Below the pieces are notes generated by a model. It ran no database searches and was not told the origin of the DNA. It was given only the letters and a program-made list of their open reading frames with translations. A program made the translations under genes and the position numbers. DNA of 64,000 nt from an uncultured Rubripirellula sp. (GTDB taxonomy: Bacteria > Planctomycetota > Planctomycetia > Pirellulales > Pirellulaceae). Position 1 is the first letter of the stretch. Each line of letters opens with the position of its first letter. This document shows, piece after piece, positions 17,921 to 27,016 of the stretch. The stretch covers positions 124,001 to 188,000 of the forward strand of contig CALJHC010000004.1 in NCBI GenBank assembly GCA_938075415.1. Reading direction: 5' to 3'.

Positions 17921-20212
17921 TTATTGGTCGCTTGAGGAGGATGCCGCGGAGTTCGCCTCAGATGGAACCTCGATCAATCCTTGGCTGATAATGTTCCGCA
18001 TCATCTGATCAGTCGAGGAGTCGAGCCGTATCATCTCCGTTCGTGTGCGACTGGGGAAATCAACTAACCCAAGTTCCTTCGCATCGTGCTCCGCGGCATC
18101 CTCATCGGTGTAGAGGACGGTGGGAGTTAAAAAGATCAACAATTCCTTGCGTGTAATCATTTCCATGTCATGGCGAAATAATCGCCCGACCCAAGGTAAA
18201 TCACCCAACCAAGGAACTTTTGATTCCGAAACCACCGTTTGGTTTCCAATCATGCCTCCCAGCACGATGGTTTGACCGTCTTGAACGCTCACCGTGCCAT
18301 CGGCTTTTGTCAAATCTTTGATCGGAGCTTCAATGACATTTCCACTGGTGGCGTCCGTAAAGATCGGCACCCCTGATCCACGTCCCGTGCGGTAGGCGCT
18401 CTTTTCAGCCTTCACCTCGACAACGACGGTCCCATCCAGACTGATGCGAGGTGTTACCTCCAGAATGATTCCGGCATCAGACTGGCGTATCACAGGATTT
18501 GCACTGCCCACCGCGGTAATGTTCACCCCGTCGACCACGGGTACCTCTTGGCCAATCTGGATCTTCCCCATCACGTTATGGACAGTCCGAATCTGAGGTC
18601 GGCTGAGAATAGAAACGTCTCTTTTTGCCGAGAGCGCTCGCATCAGAAAACTGACAGACTCGGAACCGCCAGAAAGAACCAGCCCGCCAAATCCTGTTTC
18701 ACTGTTGATTCGTCCAACCGAAAAGTTTGAAACTCCCTGCGATCCAAAGCGGGACGGGTTCACGGCAATGTTATTGCCCAGTTGCTGATTGTTGAATGCA
18801 AATCCGGGGGAACCTTGCTGAGAAATAATCACCTGATCGGTCGTCTGAACATTACCGTTGGTTACCGTTTCGGTGATCGTCATGATGTCATCAATCACGC
18901 TTCGATCAAACAAGATTGAATCCTGCAACCCAAGTTCAACACCAAACTCATCAGTCGAACCAAGATCCACCTCCACCAACATTGCTTTGATCACAACTTG
19001 ATGGGGAGCAGCGTCCAGCTTGGAAATGAGATCCTTGACGACTTCAAAGTACCGTGGCTGGGCATTAATCAGAAGACTGTTTGTATTCATTTCAGGCACG
19101 CAGATTACCTTGTAACCATCGATCGGCTCACCGGTGCCAACGACACGAGGGCCCGCCGCCGCGCGCCCCGCAGCTCCACTGGATCCTGCACCTTCTCCAA
19201 AGAACTCATTAATCGCGCTGCAAACCTCATCTGCTTGGGCATGATTTAACCTAATGACTGTCATCGGACGAGTTGCAACATCGCGTTCTGACAGCAAGAG
19301 TAGCGCCTCGAGCTTCTGCAGATTCGTCACCAAATCAGTGATGATCAACGTGTTGGACTCAGAGAGCACGTCAGTCCCTCCAAATTCACTAATGAGTAAT
19401 TCAATTTCTTTTGCGAGAAGCGACGCATCCCCATTTTCGATGGGAACGCGCAAAGCCGCCAAGCTATTAGAAGGATATGAGTTCAGGTCATTAGTCTCGA
19501 TGACGGGGATCAAGCTCGGAGGCAACTCCTCTGATAGCGAATGAACCGTCAAAAATTCATCACGATGCATCAGGATGTAACCAGCTTCGATCAACTGGCC
19601 ATTCAGTACATTGAGCGCCTCTTCGGGTGAGAAAGATTTGGAGCTAATGAAGTGGAAACTGCCGCTGGGAACCGTACCCATTTGTAAAGAAAGTCCTATC
19701 TCTTCAGCAAATCGGTTCAGCACATCACCCCAAGGTGCTCCCTGAAAATTGAAAGTAAAGCCGTTGGCTTCTGGTGAGGGAACTAGCTCGCCACCCCCAA
19801 AAACCTTTTTCTTCCTTCTCTTCACCCTCTCCAGGTCCTCGATCACAGTGACGATCGGCTCAGAATTGTTTCCACCGACAGAACCATCGCCGGAGGAACC
19901 ACCGCCGGAGGAGTCATCGGTGTCAGCCCCCGATTCTGGACGATTGCCTTGACCACCAGCCTGGGTACTTCCGGCTTGAACACTCTCTCTTGCTTGAACA
20001 TCCTGACTCTTCGATTCGCTCCTCTGTTGCGCAACGCCTTGGGCAATCCGCAATGGCCGTGGTCGATCACTGGTCGTTCCCGCGACAATTTCACGGCTTC
20101 TCAACTCGTCGCCACGTGCCTGTGTATCTGGGCCCAGCGCCAGCGCGAATGCCGCCACGAAACTGCCAACGCAGATTGCATTTCGGACGAGAAGGAATTG
20201 ATGATTCTTCAT
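17921..20212 (-). CDS. gspD: T2SS outer-membrane secretin GspD
   Basis: A secretin of 763 residues forming the outer-membrane gate of the T2SS. Signal peptide 1-31. A Gly/Ser/Asp-rich low-complexity stretch (about 75-125) is followed by an N0-like domain (G-A-P-W-G-D-V-L) and N1-N3 ring domains with the usual V-I-x-L-x-x-A and L-I-x-x-D-x-P-type elements. The C-terminal secretin domain includes V-P-x-L-G-D-L-P-x-x-G-x-L-F and the final L-L-I-F-L-T-P. The frame opens at 20344; I chose 20212 because it starts directly before the signal peptide (MKNHQF). It is separated from gspE by about 4.2 kb on the same strand. No pilotin gene is visible. Confidence 0.92.
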   Translation of the reverse strand: MKNHQFLLVRNAICVGSFVAAFALALGPDTQARGDELRSREIVAGTTSDRPRPLRIAQGVAQQRSESKSQDVQARESVQAGSTQAGGQGNRPESGADTDDSSGGGSSGDGSVGGNNSEPIVTVIEDLERVKRRKKKVFGGGELVPSPEANGFTFNFQGAPWGDVLNRFAEEIGLSLQMGTVPSGSFHFISSKSFSPEEALNVLNGQLIEAGYILMHRDEFLTVHSLSEELPPSLIPVIETNDLNSYPSNSLAALRVPIENGDASLLAKEIELLISEFGGTDVLSESNTLIITDLVTNLQKLEALLLLSERDVATRPMTVIRLNHAQADEVCSAINEFFGEGAGSSGAAGRAAAGPRVVGTGEPIDGYKVICVPEMNTNSLLINAQPRYFEVVKDLISKLDAAPHQVVIKAMLVEVDLGSTDEFGVELGLQDSILFDRSVIDDIMTITETVTNGNVQTTDQVIISQQGSPGFAFNNQQLGNNIAVNPSRFGSQGVSNFSVGRINSETGFGGLVLSGGSESVSFLMRALSAKRDVSILSRPQIRTVHNVMGKIQIGQEVPVVDGVNITAVGSANPVIRQSDAGIILEVTPRISLDGTVVVEVKAEKSAYRTGRGSGVPIFTDATSGNVIEAPIKDLTKADGTVSVQDGQTIVLGGMIGNQTVVSESKVPWLGDLPWVGRLFRHDMEMITRKELLIFLTPTVLYTDEDAAEHDAKELGLVDFPSRTRTEMIRLDSSTDQMMRNIISQGLIEVPSEANSAASSSSDQ

Positions 20213-20884
20213 TGACTTCGCGAAGCTCCGACGAAAACAGATATGCAGTTGATCTTGGATAACGTTGAAGGACGCGACGAACACGAAGACAATCAATTGC
20301 GTGAAACACGCCAGACAAAGAGTTCGGTGCGCAAGAGCAAACACATACAGATATCAATTCAATCGGAACAATCCATCTCGACAGTTTATTAAAACCAATC
20401 GATTTAACAGTGATAACCAATACGGACCAACTAACCAGACCGACAAGCCAGTGCCAAGCCTTCTCACACGCACGGGGTTACGTTATCGGTCCAACTCGTA
20501 CAAGTCAGTTTGATTCCTACAATCTGTACAGTCGGTTGATGTAAAACTCACGTGAAACACAAACCAACAGTTACAAGACAACCGGTTAAATGCATGCATA
20601 AAACACATGTCTGATTCGCTTGTTACAACCGGTAATATCGTCCTTCACGTTGACCGCAAAAAGACGAAAGTTTTCATTGATCTCAAAGCACGTTATTTAC
20701 GGAACAAAACGAAGGAGACTGCTCTTCCGATTAGCCGAAATGGACGCGTTTGACAACAATGCTGAAAAAAACGGATGCGCATTTCGCATCAGTCATTGCA
20801 CGACGAACAGTGCACTGAGGGTAGCCGACAAACACGGCAAGTCCTCGCTATCGAAAAACCCTTTTTACCTGCGAGATCAGAATC
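20213..20884. other. divergent promoter region, gspD / A2 gene
   Basis: A 670-bp spacer between the secretin (minus) and the second A/B unit (plus). The small open frames are not convincing. It should carry the promoters for both transcripts, so a shared regulator is possible. Confidence 0.4.
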
Positions 20885-21328
20885 ATGAAGAAATTCGTCT
20901 TTGGAACTTTGGCCCTGTTTGGAACCGCGTCATGCACCGCGGCGGACCTGGGGCAATTTGGACTTGAGAACATCGCCCCCATCACAGCAGAAGCAGCGAC
21001 GACTGTTCGCGGACTTGGCGGTTATACCTACGTCAACTCGATTGGAACCAGCTCGATGGCATTCTCCATCGCCGACACGAAATCAGGCTCCGTCTTCAAC
21101 CTGAACGCCACCTCTCAGCTTTCAGGGTATGACAGCGTGGACTTTGTGAGTGCCGATAGTGGAACCCAAGCCGTCGGCAATTCTTCCGTCGGTGGAATTC
21201 AATTTGGCAGTGCGTCATTTGACATGGCAGAATTTGAATTCAGCATGGACGGCTTTTCAGCGGTCACTCAATCGCAACAAGCAGGCGGTGCCGGTAGTGG
21301 CTTGGACTTCAGCGGCCTGCTTCCGTAA
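20885..21328 (+). CDS. small exported FG-x14-RG family protein, type A (A2)
   Basis: A secreted protein of 147 residues, first gene of the second A/B unit. The signal peptide ends near residue 19-20 (TAA-D). The family block is F25-G26-L27, I30, I33 and V41-R42-G43-L44-G45. The second motif is A-D64-T-K-S-G-S-V-F-N-L-N-A-T-S. The C-terminal half has G-G-I-Q-F-G, F-S-M-D-G-F-S and the final L-D-F-S-G-L-L. The Arg-to-Asp distance is 22 residues, as in A1 and A3. The mature chain has one Arg, one Lys and no Cys. Function unknown; the alternating polar/hydrophobic pattern suggests beta-sheet. Confidence 0.87.
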   Translation: MKKFVFGTLALFGTASCTAADLGQFGLENIAPITAEAATTVRGLGGYTYVNSIGTSSMAFSIADTKSGSVFNLNATSQLSGYDSVDFVSADSGTQAVGNSSVGGIQFGSASFDMAEFEFSMDGFSAVTQSQQAGGAGSGLDFSGLLP

Positions 21329-21391
21329 GTCAAACAAAGCTAAAAATCAGATTCAAAACAAGAACAGTTACTGCACAGTAGAGAACAAATC

Positions 21392-21823
21392 ATGAATAAA
21401 ATTGCACTACTCAGCGTGATCGCAGCTTGCATCAGCTTTACAAATGCCTCCGCGGAATCACTTGATCAGTTCGGCCTATCGGAACTAAAACCGATATCGA
21501 CACAGGAATCAAATAATGTTCGAGGTCAGGGTCTGGATTCGATTGGCATGGCTTCGTATCAAATCTTCATCTTTGACTACCTGTCGGGTTCGTCGTTGAA
21601 CCTTCAGGCATCCTCGATCAACTCGACCAACGTCCTCCACCTGAGCGGAATGGACGGCATTGAAATGGAGCCAGTCGTTGCAACAGACTCCAATGCATTA
21701 TTGAACGGCTTTGAATTCTCAATCGATGGATTCACAGTCGAAGCGTCCGACCTAACCATCAACGCGATTGGATCCGCGTTCCAATTCGGTTCAACACAGC
21801 CTGTCGAACCGGAAAACTATTAA
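21392..21823 (+). CDS. small exported FG-x14-RG family protein, type B (B2)
   Basis: A secreted protein of 143 residues, second gene of the second A/B unit, 63 bp after A2. Signal peptide 1-21 (ASA). The family block is F27-G28-L29 with V43-R44-G45-Q46-G47. The second motif is F-D62-Y-L-S-G-S-S-L-N-L-Q-A-S-S-I-N, nearly the same as in B1, and I-D-G-F-T-V is shared with B1. It ends in an acidic Pro/Glu tail, again like B1. The mature chain has one Arg, one Lys and no Cys. A strong terminator follows. Confidence 0.87.
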   Translation: MNKIALLSVIAACISFTNASAESLDQFGLSELKPISTQESNNVRGQGLDSIGMASYQIFIFDYLSGSSLNLQASSINSTNVLHLSGMDGIEMEPVVATDSNALLNGFEFSIDGFTVEASDLTINAIGSAFQFGSTQPVEPENY

Positions 21824-21860
21824 CGATAGCGAGGAGATAGGAAACGTCCCTATCTAATCG

Positions 21861-21897
21861 AAAAGGGGAGAGGACATTTAGTCCTCTCCCCTTTTTT
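21861..21897. terminator. bidirectional rho-independent terminator
   Basis: A perfect 11-bp stem (21865-21875 with 21881-21891) and 5-nt loop, followed by six T on the plus strand and preceded by four A, which give TTTT on the minus strand. It can end both the 20885-21823 unit and the convergent 22909-21958 unit. Confidence 0.95.
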
Positions 21898-21957
21898 CGC
21901 TTCCCTCTCACTCACGGATTCGAATGAGAACTAGCAACACCTGTTTTTAGCTAACCG

Positions 21958-22401
21958 TTACGGCAGTGGGTCGAAAAGAATCGAAGAACCAGCGGAAGCA
22001 CTATCACCGAACGAACCGATGGCGAATTCGGATGTGGTGAACTGGAAGTCACCAATCGCGAAGTCCATCGCGGTTAGCGACGAAGCCGACTGAGTTGCAC
22101 TAGCGACAAAAGCGACAGTATCTGAATCAGACAAGTCGCCATGATCAGAGGCCGTGTTGATCGAACTAGACGACAGGTTAATGCTCGAACCGTTTACACT
22201 ATCAAAAATGAATACCTGCATAGCAGACATGGCGGTTGATTCCGAGGAAGCAAAACCTGCTCCTCGAACTGCACTACCTTGCTGTTCAGTCATTTGCTCG
22301 ACTGAACCGATTCCGAAGTCATCCAAGTTCGCAGCAGATAAAGTGACACCTGTTGCGGCAAAAAGACAAAGACTGAGAGTACGTGCGATCATATTTTTCA
22401 T
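21958..22401 (-). CDS. small exported FG-x14-RG family protein, type B (B3)
   Basis: A secreted protein of 147 residues, second gene of the third A/B unit. The signal peptide ends near residue 23 (LSA-A). The family block is F29-G30-I31 with V45-R46-G47-A48-G49. The second motif is F-D67-S-V-N-G-S-S-I-N-L-S-S-S-S-I-N. The C-terminal half is Ser/Ala/Phe-rich with alternating residues and ends L-F-D-P-L-P. R46 is the only Arg of the mature chain, and Lys and Cys are absent. GGAA lies upstream of the ATG. It converges on B2 and shares its terminator. Confidence 0.86.
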   Translation of the reverse strand: MKNMIARTLSLCLFAATGVTLSAANLDDFGIGSVEQMTEQQGSAVRGAGFASSESTAMSAMQVFIFDSVNGSSINLSSSSINTASDHGDLSDSDTVAFVASATQSASSLTAMDFAIGDFQFTTSEFAIGSFGDSASAGSSILFDPLP

Positions 22402-22462
22402 TTTAAATCATTCCAAAATTAAGCGATGTGTGAGTTTGTTTGAAGCAATCAATCAGCGATTC

Positions 22463-22909
22463 TTAGTTTCCAAAGATTGAGCTGAAATCAAGTGTTCCGG
22501 ATGGACCCGCAACCTGGTTCGCTTGAGCGACCGACTGGAAACCTGAGAGATTAAAACTGAACTCACCCATCTCAAAGTTGGCATCGCCAAATTGAATACC
22601 ACCTTGAGAAACCGATCCAACAGCTTGGCTTGAAGCCGAGGATCCTTCGTACAGATCCGAGCCGTCATAAGATTTCATACGCGAGTTCGCATTCATGTTG
22701 ATAACGGAACCTGAAAACTTGTCAGCGAGCGAAAGGGCGAACGACTGAGTTGAAAGGGAGTCAACGTAGGTCGACATACCTAAACCGCGAACGGTCTTTG
22801 CGTCGGTCTCGGTCAACTCAGTAACCGAATCAATACCAAACTCTGAAAGATCTGCAGCGGCACAAGGTGTTGCGAGCATGCAAATGAAAAGGAGGCGTAA
22901 AACCTTCAT
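22463..22909 (-). CDS. small exported FG-x14-RG family protein, type A (A3)
   Basis: A secreted protein of 148 residues, first gene of the third A/B unit; B3 follows after 61 bp. The signal peptide ends near residue 18. The family block is F24-G25-I26 with V40-R41-G42-L43-G44. The second motif is A-D63-K-F-S-G-S-V-I-N-M-N-A-N-S, 22 residues after the Arg as in A1 and A2. G-G-I-Q-F-G, F-S-F-N-L-S-G-F and the final L-D-F-S-S-I match the other A proteins. The frame opens at 23014, but the start at 22909 has GGAG upstream and gives the usual MK signal peptide. Confidence 0.87.
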   Translation of the reverse strand: MKVLRLLFICMLATPCAAADLSEFGIDSVTELTETDAKTVRGLGMSTYVDSLSTQSFALSLADKFSGSVINMNANSRMKSYDGSDLYEGSSASSQAVGSVSQGGIQFGDANFEMGEFSFNLSGFQSVAQANQVAGPSGTLDFSSIFGN

Positions 22910-24112
22910 GAGAAAGAACTCCGGTAAAAGTGAGTGTGTTCGGTCGAGGGAAGTCGTGACCGTTAGTACAACGTTTGCGGCCTGGTCAACACCGCGGCCG
23001 TTCACAAGGAGCAAGCGTGGGACTAGTTCATTTTTCTAAGGTTCTTGGCCTTTTTCTGGCATTTATCCATGACTAATACCGCGTTACAACCGGCCAACCT
23101 GGAACAGCCTTTACAGACCGTCCGGTGGATGACAAGTCATGACGGATACACTCTTTGGCACGTTTTCTAGGCCAAACACAATTACAACTGTCCTTCAAAT
23201 TGTGCTGTTCCGGCTGTACGACACGTGATGGCTTTTCGTGTCGCACGAGAGATAGGAACTAAATCGAATCCCTCGGTTGTCAGTCGCGACAGCCGGGATA
23301 ACACCTTCCTGCAAGATCCGGACTGACGACTTATAGCACCCAAGTCACGACTCAGGACTTAGCTAATCACGAGCGATAAGACTTAGCGATCCAGCGGCTT
23401 GCCCTTGAAGTTGCCATAGTCGAAAAACTCCCCCACAGACTTCAACTAATGAGGCATGACCAATTCACCCGGAAGTTAAGGACCTGACATGATGCATTCA
23501 CCGTGCCGTCCCGCAATGGAAATCAAAATCCCCGTTACAGATAACTGCCAATCCAGTAAACCAGGGGATCTGAGACTCAAACGGGTCACGCCCTGAGAAT
23601 TAAACCCCTTGGAATCCCCAACGTCCCATCAGATCCTTTCATTCCGATTCTGCATCAGGGCCACAAATCATTACAGCTTGTTTCAATTGATCACCCCGAG
23701 TTCCCCAAGCACTCCCAATCGCGACTTTCTTCATCTTGCCAAGCAGGTGACAGTATCCGCTGATAGGCGAATCCTATCTTGATGCGTTGTAAGCAAATTC
23801 ACCCATCACCTCTACACGCGGCAATGAGTGTGCGGCCAAGTCACACTGGACGACGTCCACAACGTGAAACTCATGAATCGAGAGAGCATCATCAGTCTTG
23901 GGAACATAGTTTACGTGAACCTCATAATTGGCATTATCAACAGAAAACGGCAAACGCCGGCCTTTGGGCAAGGAAGCCGCGAGAAGCATTGAGATTCGAG
24001 TGGGTAAGGATTCGATAAAGAGACAGAGGGCTGGCGAAAGGCAAGATTGCTTGACGTTACACCGCCAGCCGAAATATCCCGACGGACCGCCCACATCTCG
24101 GCAGCCATTGAA
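22910..24112. other. 1.2-kb gene-poor spacer
   Basis: It lies between the divergent A3 gene and the type E gene. The best open frame, 23774-24094 minus, has a coding-like C-terminal part but no ribosome binding site, domain or terminator; I do not call it. Promoters for both flanking genes should lie at the two ends. Confidence 0.4.
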
Positions 24113-24532
24113 ATGAAGTTTGCAACCCTCGTCAGCTGCGTTTTGATTTTCTCCTCAGTCGCTACAGGTGAGGAGACTCGTCATCGATCGGAAAGCGATC
24201 AGGCACAGAGTCTACTTCAGTCCTTTGGACTCGAAGCTGTTCAGCCGATACGCAGATCTGACGTCAAAAAAGTAAGAGGGGCAGGTGGCGTTGCGCAAAC
24301 CAACGGGTTTAGCTTCGTCAGTGGAATTCTGGTCGATCCCAATACAACGAGTAATATTTTCGGACTGGATGCGAACTCAGCCTTCTCGTTATTGACATTG
24401 GACGACCCGATTCGCCCAGCTGATCCCATCCACCAGCATCAATCTCAACTTGAACTCGAGTTGATCGTAGACAGCTACTTCTCGACGATCACCGGTGGCG
24501 CTGGTGGTGCAGCGGCGGCCTATTTCCGATAA
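24113..24532 (+). CDS. small exported FG-x14-RG family protein, type E
   Basis: A secreted protein of 139 residues. The signal peptide ends near residue 18-20, then about 14 polar residues not found in the A/B types, then the family block with F-G-L and V-R-G exactly 17 residues after the Phe, followed by A-G. The second motif is V-D-P-N-T-T-S. The segment GFSFVSGILVDP resembles that of the 1924 gene (type D). The C-terminus is Gly/Ala-rich and ends A-A-A-Y-F-R. It is more charged than the A/B types and stands alone. The frame extends upstream to 24047; 24113 was chosen for the MK signal peptide. It converges on gspK. Confidence 0.8.
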   Translation: MKFATLVSCVLIFSSVATGEETRHRSESDQAQSLLQSFGLEAVQPIRRSDVKKVRGAGGVAQTNGFSFVSGILVDPNTTSNIFGLDANSAFSLLTLDDPIRPADPIHQHQSQLELELIVDSYFSTITGGAGGAAAAYFR

Positions 24533-24711
24533 TGAGCTGTTGCGAAAATTCAGTTCTCACCGCATCGGATACGAGAAACTGGCGAGCGGGTTGCAAGTTA
24601 GAGAAAGCCACCAACCGAATCACCACTCTTCTCGCCTCGAAAAAAAGAACTGCCTGCAGAAGCTTATCAGCATGGCGTTTAGTCTCGATCTGAAGTGCCA
24701 AACGCTTTCAT

Positions 24712-26382
24712 CTAATCATTTAACAGTTCGCGGACATTGAACACCCGCATGTAAGCCACGCGACTGGGCACATGCCGGAAATCCAAGACAACTTCTTGGT
24801 GAGAAGTGATACCGCTTGGAAAACTCGTCCCCGAGGAAATGAACCGAAAAGCTGTCCCGCGATCTGTCAAATAGGGAGCATAGGTTCTCATCTCCACCAA
24901 ATCGAGGGCGCCGCTGCTGCGCAACCAATCAATCCCCTGACGGTTATCCGAACTGGAGACTGATGACCTTGAACTGGACTGCAAACGTAACTTTCCTCGA
25001 TTCAGAAGAATTCGCTCTAACACTTCCTGCTTCATTCCAGGAATGGAACGCAGAACCACTGTTGGCGAGCGATTCACATTGACCTTAGCCAGAATGCTTG
25101 TTCCTAACGCACAGCTAAGTACTGCATCCAACGCTGGCAAAGCCTCGAGAAAAGTCTGGTCACTTTCAGGCCATGGACTTGGAAGCATCGTGGTCCCTTG
25201 ATCGGTCTGATATTCCACAGCGACTCCGACCAAATCGTAGGGTGACCGTATAAGAAAATCACCGGTTGATTTGATCAGCAGTGGGCCGCGTTTCTCAATT
25301 CGCTTTAAAGTGGCATTGCTACCCTTTGCTGGCTGATCAGAAGCGTCTCCGCCCTGATTCAACGCTCGCAATCGGGTTTGCTCGGCTTGATCTACACTAA
25401 ATTCATCCTTCACCATCACTGACTTATCTTTGGGACCAAAAAGACGGTAGGCAACAATGTACGTGGCTGCGTCTTCCCCAAGCAGCGGTGAGATCTCGTC
25501 AAATAATTGCACAAGGTCATCTTGATTCAGTAATACCTTCCGCTTGCCATCAGGTTGATAAATGGATTCCCCGCCGAAGACGGTCAAGAAATTTTCCAAC
25601 GGTAAAAGATTGGATCCACGTGCCGATGAAGTTCCCCCAGTGAATGAATCCTCTTGGATTACTGATGGTCTCACGTTCCAAGGTGAGACCCCATCTGGAC
25701 CGAAAAGCAATTCGCGTGTGATACCACGGACCCCCAAAAGGTCTCGCAAATGGTCAAGTCGCTGATTCCGAGCATTTCTCTTGTCAGGCAGTGAGCGATA
25801 GTAGGTTGACTCGGCACCAAATTCTCGACGATCTTCATCTTGGTCCATCCAATCCAAAATTGAATCAGCAAGTGAAATATCAACACCCGGTAGACACATC
25901 AGCATGCGACGAGCTTCCGGTGCGTAAACCTTTTCCAGAGGTAACGTGTTTAAATTCAGCTTGATAGATTCATCCATGACGCCGGGCATCCAGCTTTGAC
26001 GAATAGAATCCCAGTGTTTGATCGCGAACTGACCAGCGACCCGGTTGCTAGAACTCGAAACTTCCCCTTGCCACCGCCCCTGCCAATTGGCTCGGGACGC
26101 TGTGCCAGAAGAACTTGAAAAAGCAGAACGTACCTTAGCTGAAACATAGGCGACCCCCGAATCGGACAACGCCATCGATTGCCGATTTTCAACCGATCCG
26201 CTTGCCGCAATGTTGGTAATCAGCATTCGCTCGGAAAAAACGTAAGCTGCGGAGATCATTAACAAAAGCAGCACACAAACAGCAAGCATTAAAAAGCCCC
26301 GCTGCTTTACATTCCTTTTGGAGAATGCTGAGTCATGGGTTGAACCCATAGATGTCCGGGCGATTGGATTGGAAAACCGCAT
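24712..26382 (-). CDS. gspK: minor pseudopilin GspK
   Basis: A large pseudopilin of about 556 residues. The signal is Q-R-G followed by F-L-M-L and a hydrophobic helix, without Glu at +5. The body shows GspK features: D-S-I-L-D-W-M-D-Q-D followed by G-A-E-S-T-Y-Y-R-S-L, and helical segments with P-G in which L-N-x-N-T pairs recur. In the family GspK caps the GspI/GspJ tip complex and is much larger than other pseudopilins. The start is uncertain: the frame opens at 26484 (TTG), and ATGs exist at 26442, 26382 and 26349. It lies about 11 kb from the gspE-M operon. Confidence 0.83.
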   Translation of the reverse strand: MRFSNPIARTSMGSTHDSAFSKRNVKQRGFLMLAVCVLLLLMISAAYVFSERMLITNIAASGSVENRQSMALSDSGVAYVSAKVRSAFSSSSGTASRANWQGRWQGEVSSSSNRVAGQFAIKHWDSIRQSWMPGVMDESIKLNLNTLPLEKVYAPEARRMLMCLPGVDISLADSILDWMDQDEDRREFGAESTYYRSLPDKRNARNQRLDHLRDLLGVRGITRELLFGPDGVSPWNVRPSVIQEDSFTGGTSSARGSNLLPLENFLTVFGGESIYQPDGKRKVLLNQDDLVQLFDEISPLLGEDAATYIVAYRLFGPKDKSVMVKDEFSVDQAEQTRLRALNQGGDASDQPAKGSNATLKRIEKRGPLLIKSTGDFLIRSPYDLVGVAVEYQTDQGTTMLPSPWPESDQTFLEALPALDAVLSCALGTSILAKVNVNRSPTVVLRSIPGMKQEVLERILLNRGKLRLQSSSRSSVSSSDNRQGIDWLRSSGALDLVEMRTYAPYLTDRGTAFRFISSGTSFPSGITSHQEVVLDFRHVPSRVAYMRVFNVRELLND

Positions 26383-27016
26383 TTTGTTTTTGCCAATAAA
26401 TACCGACTTTTTGATCCACTCCGCAGTGGACCTCATCCTGTTCATCCGCCTGAACCAGGGACGCTTCAAGCGAAACGTCACCAATCAGTCTCCCCCGGAA
26501 CCTGAGAAAATCTCAATGAACGAGTGGATTCCTCTTTTCCATCAAAAGAGCATGCTGGGCTCACAACGAATTGCTCGCTCAAAGCGTCATCGTTAGATGT
26601 GGCGTCCTGATTTCCTGAAAGATCGGAACAGCAAATCACCATGCAATGATTGCCCGGCAAGCTCTTGATCAAACATGGAAGTATTCAGCTAACTTCTACA
26701 TCGTGGAAAGGAATACCGTTCTGAAAACCAACGGTCAAAACCTACGTCATCTGCGAGAGCTTTCAGGGGGAATCAGAACTCAATACCCAGTCTTCAATCG
26801 GAAAGGACAGGACGTCAGTCGGGTTGTTCACATTTTGTGGTCAAAGCCATTGGGTGGGGCGCAGTTGGTGGCCGGACGAAAAACAAAAGCTGGAACAATC
26901 GGAAATACTGATAAAAACAAAAATTAATTCTTTGTCATTACAATCATCATAACTAGAATCGGTGATTTGTATGGGGATGCAACACATTGCGAACAAAATA
27001 GGCGGGGATCCCCAAA
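26383..27016. other. spacer between gspK and the multicopper oxidase
   Basis: About 630 bp between divergent genes. Part of the left end may be coding if gspK starts further upstream. The short frames in the rest are not convincing, and I saw no hairpin or repeat. Confidence 0.35.

Noticed and set aside
23774..24094. 106-aa open frame, minus strand
   Set aside because: The C-terminal part looks somewhat coding-like, but there is no ribosome binding site or terminator, and it overlaps the promoter side of the 24113 gene.
743..24532. Small protein family as RiPP (modified peptide) precursors
   Set aside because: The F-G-x14-R-G block resembles a leader peptide, but the proteins have Sec signals, long mature chains without Cys, and no modification enzyme or peptide ABC transporter lies in the window.
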